This document shows, piece by piece, positions 7,363 to 15,020 of a DNA stretch of 32,352 bases. The translations under genes and the position numbers were made by a program. The DNA lies in assembly GCA_025361505.1 (NCBI GenBank), contig JANYKZ010000039.1, positions 1 to 32,352 on the forward strand, in the 5' to 3' direction. How positions within the stretch are numbered: position 1 is the stretch's first letter; every line of letters starts with the position of its first letter. The stretch is from Coriobacteriia bacterium. GTDB taxonomy: Bacteria > Actinomycetota > Coriobacteriia > Anaerosomatales > PALSA-660. The notes under the pieces were generated by a model, which searched no databases, was not told the DNA's origin, and worked only from the letters and a program-made list of their open reading frames with translations.

Positions 7363-9890
7363 GCGTCCAGTTCACACTCGCCTGGAGGTACCTCAAGGGC
7401 CGCGGCCTGCGGACGTTGCTGACGACGCTTGCCGTCGTCTTCGGCGTCACGCTCATCTTCGGTCTCAACGGCATCCTGCCCCCGTTGATCAACGCGTTCA
7501 CGCGCAACCTGCTGTCGACGGCCGGCAAGATCGACGTCTCGGTCACGAGCTCCTTCAGCGAACCGTTCTCGAACACCGTGCTCGACGAGGTCGCCCGCGT
7601 TTCGGGCGTGGCTGTGGCGACCCCGGAGGTCCAGCGCATCGCGCCGCTGCCCCAGCCTTCGGGGGCAACGGCGGCGAACGCCGTCGCCCAGCTCAACGTG
7701 ATCGGTGTCGACCCGGGGACCGCCGGCAGGGTGCGTGACTTCCCGATCGTCGCCGGACGCGCGCTGTCGACCGGCGACGGCAACGTCACGGTCCTGGCCT
7801 CCGATCTGGCAGCCAAGCTGGGTGTCGGCGTCGGGGGGACGATCGACCTCCCGTCGTCCGTCGGATCGACGCGCTTCACGGTAGTGGGGCTGCTGTCCAC
7901 GGCGACCCTTCCCGGCGCGGAGCAGATCTTCGTCCCGCTCGCGTCCGCTCAGACGCTCTTCGCGTTGGGGCAGCGCGTCAACGCCGTGGAGGCCTCGTTC
8001 CTCCCCGGGGTCGACCGGGCCGCGGTCGAATCGGCCATCCGGGCCGCCGTCGGACCGGGATACCAGATCGGTGGCCTCTCGACGAACAGTTCGCTGTTGG
8101 CGTCGCTGCAGGTGAGCACGTTCGCGTTCAACATGTTCGGGATCTTCGCACTGGCAACGGGCGGCTTCATCATCCTGAACAGCTTCCGGACCGTCGTCGC
8201 CGAGCGCCGGCGCGACGTCGGCATGTTGCGGGCCATCGGCGCCACCCGCGGCACGATCGTCGGCATGTTCCTCGTCGAATCGGTGTTCCAGGGGATCCTT
8301 GGCACCGCGATCGGCATCGTCGCCGGATGGGCGATGGCCGCCGGCGGGCTGGCGGCCCTGAGCCCGATCTACGAATCGATCGTCCACGTGAAGGTCGGGG
8401 GGCCGGAGTTCTCCGCCGGGACATGGGCGATGGCGATCGTTCTCGGGGTCGGCGTCACGATCCTCGCCGCGATCGTCCCCGCGCGGGCCGCAGGCCGCGT
8501 CACCCCGATGGACGCGATGCGTCCACAGTTGGGCGAGGTCTACGAACGCCGGATCGGCACGCGTGCGTGGATCGGAGTAGGGCTGGTCGTCGTCTCCGTC
8601 TTCTGTCTCGCGACGCGGCAGCCGGGGCTGGTCGGCCTCGGGGCCGTCGTGTTCCTGATCGCCATCGCCCTCGTGGCTCCCGCGGTCGTGACTCCTCTGT
8701 CCGACGCGTTCGGTTCGGTCATCGAGCTGGTCTTCTCCGAGGAGGGCGGCATCGCCCGCAGCAACCTCCAGCGCAATCCGGGCCGCAGCGCGATCACTGT
8801 GACGGCCGTGATGCTCGGACTGGCCTCCATCGTCGCGATGCTCGCGGTCGTCACCTCGATCTTCGCCGGCTTCATCGGCTACATCGACAAGTCGCTGTCG
8901 GCGGACTACATGTTCATCCCGCAGTCGATCATCCTCGCTCAGGGGAACGTGGCCGCGGGTCCGCGGCTGGCCGAGGAGGTCAAGCACGCGCCGGGGATAG
9001 GCGCGGTGGGGACGCTCCGCATCGCCCATGGCAAGGTGGCGGGCGCAGAGGTCCAGATCATCGGGATCGACCCGAAGGCCTATCCCCTGGTGGCCCACTT
9101 CGAGTGGAACACGCCCTCGACCGATCAGGCGCTCACGCAACTGTCGTCGGGCCGCTGGGTCATCGCCAACGGCCTCTACGCCTCGCAGAACAACCTGATG
9201 CTCGGCCAGGCGATCACCATCGACACGCCCAACGGGCCGAGGGTCTACCACGTCGCCGGAGTCGGGAACGACTATCTGAACGCGAAACTCGCGACGATCT
9301 ACACCTCGCAGGACAACCTCGCGCGCGACTTCAACGTCACCTCCGACGTGCTCATCATGGCGAACCGGACCCCGGGCTCGGACCCGGTGCTTCTGAGGAA
9401 GAAGCTGGATGCCATCGTCACGCAGTACCCCGCGTTCCGCCTCTACGCGGCCGCAGAGTGGCGCGACTCGCAACTGGCGATCTTCAATCAGACCTACGTC
9501 GTGTTCTACGTGCTGATCGCCGCGCTCGCGCTGCCGTCCCTCCTGGCGCTCGTCAACACGCTCGCCATCAGCGTGCTTTCGCGTACGCGGGAGATCGGCA
9601 TGTTGCGCGCCGTGGGTTCGACGCGCCGGCAGGTGCGCCGGATGATCATGGCGGAGTCACTCTTGCTGTCCGTCATCGGCATCGTCTTCGGCATCGTGTC
9701 CGGGCTCTGGCTCGGATACGCCCTCGTGCTCGCGATGAGCTCCATCGGCTGGCCGATGCCCTACTTCGTCCCGTGGGACGGCATCATCGCGACGATCGTG
9801 ATCGGTCTGGGGTTCGGTGTCCTGGCCGCACTCGTCCCGGCCCGCAACGCAGCCCGGATGAACGTGGTCGACGCGCTCCACTTCGAGTAG
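7359..9890 (+). CDS. FtsX-like / MacB-type ABC transporter permease (duplicated)
   Basis: GTG 7359 overlaps the ATPase stop. The 843-residue protein has two FtsX units. Unit one: TM near residues 17-40, an extracytoplasmic MacB_PCD-type domain to about 245, then three TM helices containing AERRRDVGMLRAIGATR. A linker with two further TM helices follows (about 413-450). Unit two: TM near 475-505, a second extracytoplasmic domain, then three TM helices from about 710 containing SRTREIGMLRAVGSTRRQV. The repeated EIGMLRA-type coupling helices are diagnostic of this family. The size and double architecture fit the large Gram-positive-type permeases of antimicrobial-peptide or lipoprotein exporters rather than the 4-TM MacB. 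No adaptor or regulator gene is adjacent. Confidence 0.92.
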   Translation: MSVQFTLAWRYLKGRGLRTLLTTLAVVFGVTLIFGLNGILPPLINAFTRNLLSTAGKIDVSVTSSFSEPFSNTVLDEVARVSGVAVATPEVQRIAPLPQPSGATAANAVAQLNVIGVDPGTAGRVRDFPIVAGRALSTGDGNVTVLASDLAAKLGVGVGGTIDLPSSVGSTRFTVVGLLSTATLPGAEQIFVPLASAQTLFALGQRVNAVEASFLPGVDRAAVESAIRAAVGPGYQIGGLSTNSSLLASLQVSTFAFNMFGIFALATGGFIILNSFRTVVAERRRDVGMLRAIGATRGTIVGMFLVESVFQGILGTAIGIVAGWAMAAGGLAALSPIYESIVHVKVGGPEFSAGTWAMAIVLGVGVTILAAIVPARAAGRVTPMDAMRPQLGEVYERRIGTRAWIGVGLVVVSVFCLATRQPGLVGLGAVVFLIAIALVAPAVVTPLSDAFGSVIELVFSEEGGIARSNLQRNPGRSAITVTAVMLGLASIVAMLAVVTSIFAGFIGYIDKSLSADYMFIPQSIILAQGNVAAGPRLAEEVKHAPGIGAVGTLRIAHGKVAGAEVQIIGIDPKAYPLVAHFEWNTPSTDQALTQLSSGRWVIANGLYASQNNLMLGQAITIDTPNGPRVYHVAGVGNDYLNAKLATIYTSQDNLARDFNVTSDVLIMANRTPGSDPVLLRKKLDAIVTQYPAFRLYAAAEWRDSQLAIFNQTYVVFYVLIAALALPSLLALVNTLAISVLSRTREIGMLRAVGSTRRQVRRMIMAESLLLSVIGIVFGIVSGLWLGYALVLAMSSIGWPMPYFVPWDGIIATIVIGLGFGVLAALVPARNAARMNVVDALHFE

Positions 9891-9933
9891 GCGCGCCGAC
9901 TCGCCTCCGCAGGGTCGCCCGGCCTCGAACCGT

Positions 9934-9939
9934 TAGAAT
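9934..9939 (+). promoter_or_regulatory. Possible -10 element (TAGAAT) before the LOR/SDH gene
   Basis: TAGAAT, 39 bases before ATG 9979, in the 88-base gap after the permease. A consensus -35 is not visible. Confidence 0.3.
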
Positions 9940-9978
9940 GGCGCCGTCGCGCCTCACGTCCACGACCCGGGAGCACCC

Positions 9979-11202
9979 ATGAGCCAGCGCTTCTACGAAG
10001 ACGTCGTCGTCGAGGGCCACCTCATCGACTCCCAGATCGTCTCCAAGATGATGGATGACATCATCGAGCTGGGCGGCGAGTTCGAGATGCTCTCCTTCGA
10101 GGTGGGGCGCACCAACGACGACGCCTCCCGAGCCGTGGTGCGCGTCATCGCCGACGACCAGGCGACGCTCGACAGCATCGTCATGGCGGTCCTCGAGCAC
10201 GGCGCCGTGCCTCTGGACCTCTCCGACGTCGAGTGGAGCCCTGCGCCGGGGGACGGCATCTTCCCCGAACGCTTCTACTCCACGACCAACATGGAGACCT
10301 GGGTGCGCATCTCGGGTTCCTGGGTGCGCGTGCCCGGGGCCGAGATGGACCTCGGCGTCCGCGTGGACCCGGCCCTCGCCACGGCCTCGCTCGTGGCGAT
10401 GAACGACGTGCGCGCCGGCGACCTCTTCGTGACGGGGCACCGCGGCGTGCGCGTCATCCCCGCACAGCGCCCTCGCGAGAAGGGCGCGTTCGAGTTCATG
10501 AACTCGGCGGTCTCGAGCGAGAAGCCCAAGGCCCAGATCGTCGGAGAGGTGGCCAAGCTCCTTCGCCGCACCAAGCAGGAGGGCCGCTCCGCGATCGCGG
10601 TCGTCGGCCCCGCGGTCGTGCACACCGGCGCCGCCCCGCATCTCGCCCGCCTCTTCGAGATGGGCTACCTGACCGTCCTGTTCGGCGGTAACGCCGTGGC
10701 GACCCATGACGTCGAGTCGGCGCTCTACGGGACCTCCCTCGGCGTGCGCCTCGACACGGGCGCGGTCGTCCCCGGCGGGCACGAGCACCACCTGAGGGCG
10801 ATCAACGCGATCCGCGCCGCCGGCGGGTTCGAGAAGGCCGTCGCGGACGGGGTCCTGACGAGCGGGCTCATGTACACGCTCGTGACCACGGGTGCGCCCT
10901 ACGTGCTGGCCGGCTCGATCCGCGACGACGGGCCGATGCCCGGAGTCATCACGGACGTGCTCGAGGCCCAGGCCGCGATGCGGAGCTACTGCCGTGACGC
11001 GGGCGCCTGCCTGATGTTCTCGACCATGCTCCACTCCATCGCGACCGGGAACCTGCTGCCCGCGTCGACCACGACGGTCTGCGTCGACATCAACCCGGCC
11101 GTCGTGACCAAGCTCGCGGACCGCGGTTCGTTCCAGACGGTCGGCGTGGTCACCGACGTCGGCCTGTTCATGGAGATGCTCGCGGACGAACTCGCGCGCT
11201 AG
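9979..11202 (+). CDS. LOR/SDH bifunctional-enzyme conserved-region protein (TIGR00300 type), possible ornithine cyclodeaminase
   Basis: The 407-residue protein begins with the LOR/SDH N-terminal domain (RFYEDVVVEGHLIDSQIVSK, GGEFEMLSFEVGR, about residues 1-100). The second domain is Rossmann-like, with VVGPAVVHTGAAPHLARLF, VLFGGNAVATHDVESALYG, CLMFSTMLHSIATGNLLPA and CVDINPAVVTKL. This is the stand-alone form related to the C-terminal part of lysine-ketoglutarate reductase/saccharopine dehydrogenase-type proteins and of cyanobacterial AgrE/ArgZ. A methanogen member has been reported to convert ornithine to proline and ammonia, so that activity is plausible here but not shown. ATG 9979 follows GGGAGC. 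No arginine or proline gene is next to it, so the neighbourhood does not help. Confidence 0.8.
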   Translation: MSQRFYEDVVVEGHLIDSQIVSKMMDDIIELGGEFEMLSFEVGRTNDDASRAVVRVIADDQATLDSIVMAVLEHGAVPLDLSDVEWSPAPGDGIFPERFYSTTNMETWVRISGSWVRVPGAEMDLGVRVDPALATASLVAMNDVRAGDLFVTGHRGVRVIPAQRPREKGAFEFMNSAVSSEKPKAQIVGEVAKLLRRTKQEGRSAIAVVGPAVVHTGAAPHLARLFEMGYLTVLFGGNAVATHDVESALYGTSLGVRLDTGAVVPGGHEHHLRAINAIRAAGGFEKAVADGVLTSGLMYTLVTTGAPYVLAGSIRDDGPMPGVITDVLEAQAAMRSYCRDAGACLMFSTMLHSIATGNLLPASTTTVCVDINPAVVTKLADRGSFQTVGVVTDVGLFMEMLADELAR

Positions 11203-11276
11203 GCTTCCCGGGTAAGACGTACTGGCGCGGAGGTTGCTCAATCACCGCTCCGAACGTCCGGCTCGAGGAGGCAGGC

Positions 11277-11939
11277 ATGACGAACATCGACTCCGAGGCG
11301 CACGGCCGTGTGCTCACCGCCACGTTCGCGCTCGGTTGATTCTGGGGACCTGACGCCCGGTTCGGGTGTCTGGACGGCGTCGTGCGCACCCGTGTCGGCT
11401 ACGCGGGCGGGACGACCCCGGACCCGACCTATCATCGGCTCGGCGACCACTCCGAGTGCGTGGAGATCGACTACGAGGCCGACGTCATCACCTACGACGA
11501 CCTGCTCGCCGTCTTCTGGTCGAGCCACGACCCGCGCGGCCGCTCGTACTCGCGGCAGTACCGGTCCGCGATCCTCGTCCGTGACGAGCAGCAGAGCGCC
11601 GCGGCCGAGCGTTCCAAGGCCGCGATCGAGTCGCGGCTCGGTCACGTCTCGACATCGATCGAGACGCTCGACCGCTTCTACCGCGCCGAGGACTATCACC
11701 AGAAGTACCGCCTTCGCGGCAGCCGCCGCGTCTTCGGCGAACTGCGGTCCGTGATGTCCGACGAGCGGGCATTCATAGACTCGACCGCCGCGGCGCGACT
11801 GAACGGCTGGCTCGACGGCTGGGGCACCGAGGCCCAGCTCGAGAGGGAGCTCCCACTCATCGGCCTGAGCGAGGCCGCGCGGGACGAGGTGCGCGCCTCC
11901 GCGGCGCGGCGCGAGCGAGCGGTCCGATCCATCCGCTGA
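11277..11939 (+). CDS. msrA: Peptide methionine sulfoxide reductase MsrA, selenoprotein (Sec at residue 21, TGA 11337-11339)
   Basis: MsrA reduces methionine-S-sulfoxide in oxidised proteins. ATG 11277 has GAGGAGG upstream. Read with TGA 11337 as selenocysteine, the N-terminus is MTNIDSEAHGRVLTATFALG-U-FWGPDARFGCLDG, placing Sec exactly where the catalytic Cys of GCFWG lies in MsrA. The frame continues unbroken through RTRVGYAGGTTPDPTY, DHSECVEIDYE and SSHDPRGRSYSRQYRSAI to TGA 11937, for 220 residues, normal length plus a C-terminal extension. The family residues around the active site are all present, so decay is unlikely. A SECIS-like hairpin follows at 11349-11373. Starting at the next GTG (11382) would remove the catalytic site. 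Sec-containing MsrA is known in a few bacteria and algae. selA/B/C/D are not in this window. msrB lies 17 bases downstream. Confidence 0.92.
11349..11373 (+). promoter_or_regulatory. Bacterial SECIS-like hairpin after the msrA UGA
   Basis: GACGCCC (11352-11358) pairs with GGGTGTC (11364-11370) around the loop GGUUC. A U-U mismatch (11351/11371) and a CC/GG pair extend the stem. The loop is 20-24 nt after the UGA, inside the range expected for SelB binding. GG in the apical loop plus an unpaired U in the stem echo the fdhF element of E. coli. It lies within the coding sequence, as bacterial SECIS elements do. Confidence 0.8.
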
Positions 11940-11956
11940 ACCAAGGGAGGCGTCCG

Positions 11957-12355
11957 ATGGCCTACGAGGTCGAACACACCGACGACGAGTGGAGACGCAT
12001 CCTGTCTCCGGATGCGTTCCGCGTGCTTCGCCGCGCCGGCACCGAGCCGGCGTTCGCCAACGAGTTGTGGGACAACCACGCCGACGGCACCTATCTGTGC
12101 GGCGGGTGCGGGCGTCCGCTTTTCGACTCCACGGACAAGTACGACTCCGGTTCGGGCTGGCCGTCCTTCACCCGGCCGATCGAGCCCGCGGCCGTCGAGA
12201 CGCACACCGACACGCAGCTGTTCATGAAGCGAACGGAGGTGCGGTGCGCGCGCTGTGGCGGACACCTCGGCCACCTGTTCGACGACGGACCGGCCCCGCT
12301 GGGCACCCGCTACTGCATGAACTCCGCGTCGCTGCGTTTCGAGCCCCGCGGCTGA
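11957..12355 (+). CDS. msrB: Peptide methionine-(R)-S-oxide reductase MsrB
   Basis: MsrB reduces the R-sulfoxide and complements MsrA. The 132-residue protein is full length. Zinc site: Cys48/Cys51 (CGGC) and Cys97/Cys100 (CARC). Catalytic motif RYCMNSASLRF with Cys120. The usual resolving Cys in the KYDSGCGWPSF segment is Ser66 here (KYDSGSGWPSF), so recycling must use another Cys or direct reduction by thioredoxin, as reported for MsrB proteins of this kind. AAGGGAGG precedes the ATG, and the gene follows msrA by 17 bases, so both stereoisomers would be repaired from one transcript. Confidence 0.95.
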   Translation: MAYEVEHTDDEWRRILSPDAFRVLRRAGTEPAFANELWDNHADGTYLCGGCGRPLFDSTDKYDSGSGWPSFTRPIEPAAVETHTDTQLFMKRTEVRCARCGGHLGHLFDDGPAPLGTRYCMNSASLRFEPRG

Positions 12356-12395
12356 GACCTCCCCGTGCGCTACGCTTGATCCGCAGGAGGGCCAC

Positions 12396-13091
12396 GTGAC
12401 GATGGGGGAGGCGCGGGTGGAAGACTCTTCGCCGGAGGTGGACCTCACCGCGCCCACGCGCCGGCTCGCCGCAGTCGCCGCAGCCGCGGCCTGCGCCCTC
12501 GCGCTCTGGTGGGCCTTCATCGTGGGTGAGCGCGTCCCCTTGTTGTGGGGCGTGGACCTCGGCTTCCACGAGCTCGGGCACCTGCTGACGGCGTGGATGC
12601 CGGGACTGTTGTCGCCCATGGCGGGGTCCGTCACGCAGGTCGCCGTGCCGCTCGGGCTGGCCGTCTACTTCGGGATCGTCCGCCGTCAGCCCCTCTCCGC
12701 GTCGCTGATGCTGGCGTGGGCGGCCACCTCGGCACAGAACGCCAGCGTCTACATCGCCGACGCCCCGACCCAGTACCTCCCGCTTCTCGGCAACGGGCTG
12801 CACGACTGGGCGTACGTCCTCGCGGGGCACCTGGACTGGGCGGCGCCTTTGGCCCGTACCGTGTGGTCCGCCGGCCTGCTGCTCGCGATCGGCGGGCTCG
12901 GGCTGGCCGTGTTGCCCCTGGCCGAGCCCTTCGTCCGCGGCCGGCTCGACGCCCGTAGGCGCGCGCGGCTCGCGACGCTCCCACGCCACGAGCCGCGCAA
13001 CCGCGCGCTCCTCCCCGAGGCGGGTATGCTGGAAGAGGAGGGTCTGAGGCAGGCCGAGGTCGGACCGCACCGTCAGGGGAGACCACTATGA
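12396..13091 (+). CDS. Integral membrane protein with HELGH motif (possible M50-like metallopeptidase relative)
   Basis: GTG 12396 has AGGAGG six bases upstream, giving 231 residues. About five hydrophobic helices are visible (residues ~25-45, 62-90, 100-118, 130-145, 150-180), with a basic C-terminal tail (RRRARLATLPRHEPRNR). A HELGH (HExxH) motif lies at the start of the second hydrophobic stretch (GFHELGHLLTAWMPG), as in membrane-embedded zinc peptidases. A later LLGNGLHDW could give a third ligand, but the usual NxxPxxxLDG motif of site-2 proteases is absent. I do not recognise a named family. Its stop overlaps the rpiA start (ATGA), so it is co-transcribed with a pentose enzyme of unrelated function. 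Confidence 0.65.
   Translation: MTMGEARVEDSSPEVDLTAPTRRLAAVAAAAACALALWWAFIVGERVPLLWGVDLGFHELGHLLTAWMPGLLSPMAGSVTQVAVPLGLAVYFGIVRRQPLSASLMLAWAATSAQNASVYIADAPTQYLPLLGNGLHDWAYVLAGHLDWAAPLARTVWSAGLLLAIGGLGLAVLPLAEPFVRGRLDARRRARLATLPRHEPRNRALLPEAGMLEEEGLRQAEVGPHRQGRPL
13025..13030 (+). promoter_or_regulatory. Possible -10 element (TATGCT) before rpiA
   Basis: TATGCT lies 57 bases before the rpiA ATG, inside the 3' end of the membrane protein gene. It could give rpiA an internal promoter. No -35 is recognisable. Confidence 0.2.
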
Positions 13092-13792
13092 GCTCCGGCA
13101 CCTTCGAGCTGTTCCCCGAAGAATCGCGCGTGACCGCCATGCGGGCCGCCGCCGTCCGGGCGCTCGACCACGTCGAGCCCGGATCGCTGCTGGGTGTCGG
13201 CACGGGGGCAACGGTCGGTCAGTTGATCGAGGCGCTGGCTACGTCGCCTCACCGTCCCGCGGCGGCGGTCGCGAGTTCGCGGCGGACCGCCCACCTGTTG
13301 CTGGCCGCGGGGATCGACGTCGTTCCCCTGCCGGAGTCGGGGCGCATCCCGCTCTGCATCGACGGTGCCGACGAGGTCGACGGCGCCCTGCGTCTCATCA
13401 AGGGCGGCGGTGGAGCCCACGCTCGCGAGAAGGTCCTGGCGTGCGCGGCGGACCTGTTCGTCTGCATCGTAGACGATTCGAAGGTGGTCTCCGCGCTCGG
13501 CGCCGGGCCGGTGCCTGTCGAGGTGCTTCCTTTCGCCCGGCACTGGGTGGCCCGCCGCTTGAGCGAACTGGGCGGGCGCTCCGTCCACCGGGTCGACTTC
13601 GTCACCGACAACGGCAACGAGCTGCTCGACGTCCACGGCCTGGACCTCGGTGACCCGTGCTCCGTCGAGTGCGCGATCGCGTGCATCCCCGGGGTCGTCG
13701 CCTGCGGGATCTTCGCGCTCCGGCCCGCGGACGTGACCTATGTGGGGGACGCGACTGGCGCGGTTGTCGAGATGCGCCCGCCGACGCGCTAG
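13088..13792 (+). CDS. rpiA: Ribose-5-phosphate isomerase A
   Basis: RpiA interconverts ribose-5-phosphate and ribulose-5-phosphate in the non-oxidative pentose phosphate pathway, feeding PRPP for purine synthesis. The 234-residue product is family length. Motifs: LGVGTGATVGQLIEAL (phosphate-binding, ~35-50), IDGADEVD (91-98), IKGGGGAHAREK (104-115) with the catalytic-base Glu at 114, and FVTDNGNELLD. ATG 13088 overlaps the stop of the HELGH membrane gene; the upstream GAGACC is a poor ribosome site, consistent with coupling. Confidence 0.93.
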   Translation: MSSGTFELFPEESRVTAMRAAAVRALDHVEPGSLLGVGTGATVGQLIEALATSPHRPAAAVASSRRTAHLLLAAGIDVVPLPESGRIPLCIDGADEVDGALRLIKGGGGAHAREKVLACAADLFVCIVDDSKVVSALGAGPVPVEVLPFARHWVARRLSELGGRSVHRVDFVTDNGNELLDVHGLDLGDPCSVECAIACIPGVVACGIFALRPADVTYVGDATGAVVEMRPPTR

Positions 13793-13832
13793 TATCACCG
13801 GGTATCGCGACGTCGTCGAAAGGCCCCACTCC

Positions 13833-14351
13833 ATGGAACGTCAGCAGGACACCGCGCGCTACGTCGCGCTCGCGCTCGAGCTCGGTGCGGCTGACGCCGT
13901 CCCCTTCACCCCCGACGACATCGTGTTCGAGCCGCGCACGATCCTGAAGTGCATGTTCGGCTGCGAGGACTGGGGCAAGGGACCGACCTGCCCGTCGCGC
14001 GCCGGCTCGCTGATGCCGTGGGAGTACGAGCCCCTTCTGCGCCGCTATCACTGGGGCCTGATAGTGCATTCGCCCGACAAGAAGACCGCGCAGGAGGCTT
14101 CCTTCGCCCTCGAGCAGAAGGCGTTCCTGGATGGCTACTACCTCGCGTTCTCGATGAGCGACTGCGCGTGCTGCCCTGAGTGCGTGGGTCTGAAGGACAA
14201 GGCGTGCGCGAACCCGAAGAAGGCGCGTCCCGCGTTCCACTCGGTCGGCATCGACGTGTTCGCGACCGCGCACGGCATGGGCCTTCCGATCCGCACCCTC
14301 GCATCCGAGGACGAGCCGCAGGACTGGTACGCGGCCGTGTGGGTCGAGTAG
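13833..14351 (+). CDS. DUF2284 predicted metal-binding protein
   Basis: ATG 13833 with GAAAGG upstream gives 172 residues. Two Cys clusters stand out: C-x3-C near residues 44-48 (LKCMFGCEDWGKGPTCPS) with a further Cys at 56, and SDCACCPECVGLKDKACANP near 109-127 with five Cys. This is the pattern of the DUF2284 family of anaerobes, thought to bind a metal or Fe-S cluster, with corrinoid-linked roles proposed from context. Function is unknown. The stop overlaps the GTG of the DNA glycosylase gene (TAGTG). A TAGTAT at 13790-13795, 37 bases upstream, may be its -10. Confidence 0.75.
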   Translation: MERQQDTARYVALALELGAADAVPFTPDDIVFEPRTILKCMFGCEDWGKGPTCPSRAGSLMPWEYEPLLRRYHWGLIVHSPDKKTAQEASFALEQKAFLDGYYLAFSMSDCACCPECVGLKDKACANPKKARPAFHSVGIDVFATAHGMGLPIRTLASEDEPQDWYAAVWVE

Positions 14352-15013
14352 TGCGCCTCGCGTATGGTCCCGATTCCCCCGAGGTCGTCGCTCTCGCGAC
14401 CGACCCGGTCATGGAACGGGTCACGCGGGCGATCGGCGAGGTGAGCGTCGGCGTCGAGACCGACCGCTTCGTGTCGCTCGCCAGCGCCATCGTCGGCCAA
14501 CAGCTCTCGACGTCCGCCGCCAACACGATCTGGCGCCGCTTCGAGGCGCTGGGCCCCGTGGTGCCGTCCGCCGTGCTCGAGCTCGAGGAGGGCGCGATGC
14601 GTTCCGTGGGTCTCTCGGGCGCCAAAGCGCGCTACGTTCGCGACCTGGCCGAGCGGGTGCACTCCGGCGACCTCGACCTGGACTCGCTCGATGCGCTCGA
14701 CGACGACGCGGTGGTCGCGGAAGTGACGCGCGTGAAGGGCGTCGGCATCTGGACCGCCGAGATGTTCCTCCTCTTCTCGCTCGCGCGGCCGGACGTGCTC
14801 GCGCTCGCCGACGGCGGGCTGCTCCGCGCCGTCGGGTGGGCGCTGGAGTTGGGCCGCGCCGCCACCGGGGACGAGTTCGCCGCCGCGGGTGAGGCGTGGC
14901 GTCCGTACCGCAGCGTCGCTTCGCTCTACCTGTGGGCGTGCCTGGACCGGGGGCTGGTGCCGCGCACCGGATCCGCGGGAGGGCTCACGCCGCGCGAAGC
15001 CGCCGCGCTCTGA
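14351..15013 (+). CDS. DNA-3-methyladenine glycosylase II-like (AlkA family HhH-GPD)
   Basis: GTG 14351 overlaps the previous stop, giving 220 residues. The HhH-GPD core is clear: SLASAIVGQQLSTSAANTIW, the helix-hairpin-helix VKGVGIWTAEMFLLF, and an Asp in PDVLALADGGLLRA at the position of the catalytic Asp of AlkA. The enzyme removes alkylated bases in base-excision repair. It lacks the N-terminal TBP-like domain of E. coli AlkA, as do many short relatives. The C-terminus (YRSVASLYLWACLD) fits the family. The gene ends seven bases from the convergent LysR gene. Confidence 0.88.
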   Translation: MRLAYGPDSPEVVALATDPVMERVTRAIGEVSVGVETDRFVSLASAIVGQQLSTSAANTIWRRFEALGPVVPSAVLELEEGAMRSVGLSGAKARYVRDLAERVHSGDLDLDSLDALDDDAVVAEVTRVKGVGIWTAEMFLLFSLARPDVLALADGGLLRAVGWALELGRAATGDEFAAAGEAWRPYRSVASLYLWACLDRGLVPRTGSAGGLTPREAAAL

Positions 15014-15020
15014 CGACGCG

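Noticed and set aside
7251-9473. 740-codon minus-strand frame opposite the permease
   Set aside because: Shadow of the FtsX-like permease; product is Arg/Asp/Glu-rich noise with no family pattern.
11280-11382. msrA as a pseudogene with a nonsense mutation, or a gene starting at GTG 11382
   Set aside because: The frame before TGA has a good ribosome site and MsrA-like residues, the UGA is exactly at the catalytic Cys, and a SECIS-like hairpin follows. A start at 11382 would omit the active site.
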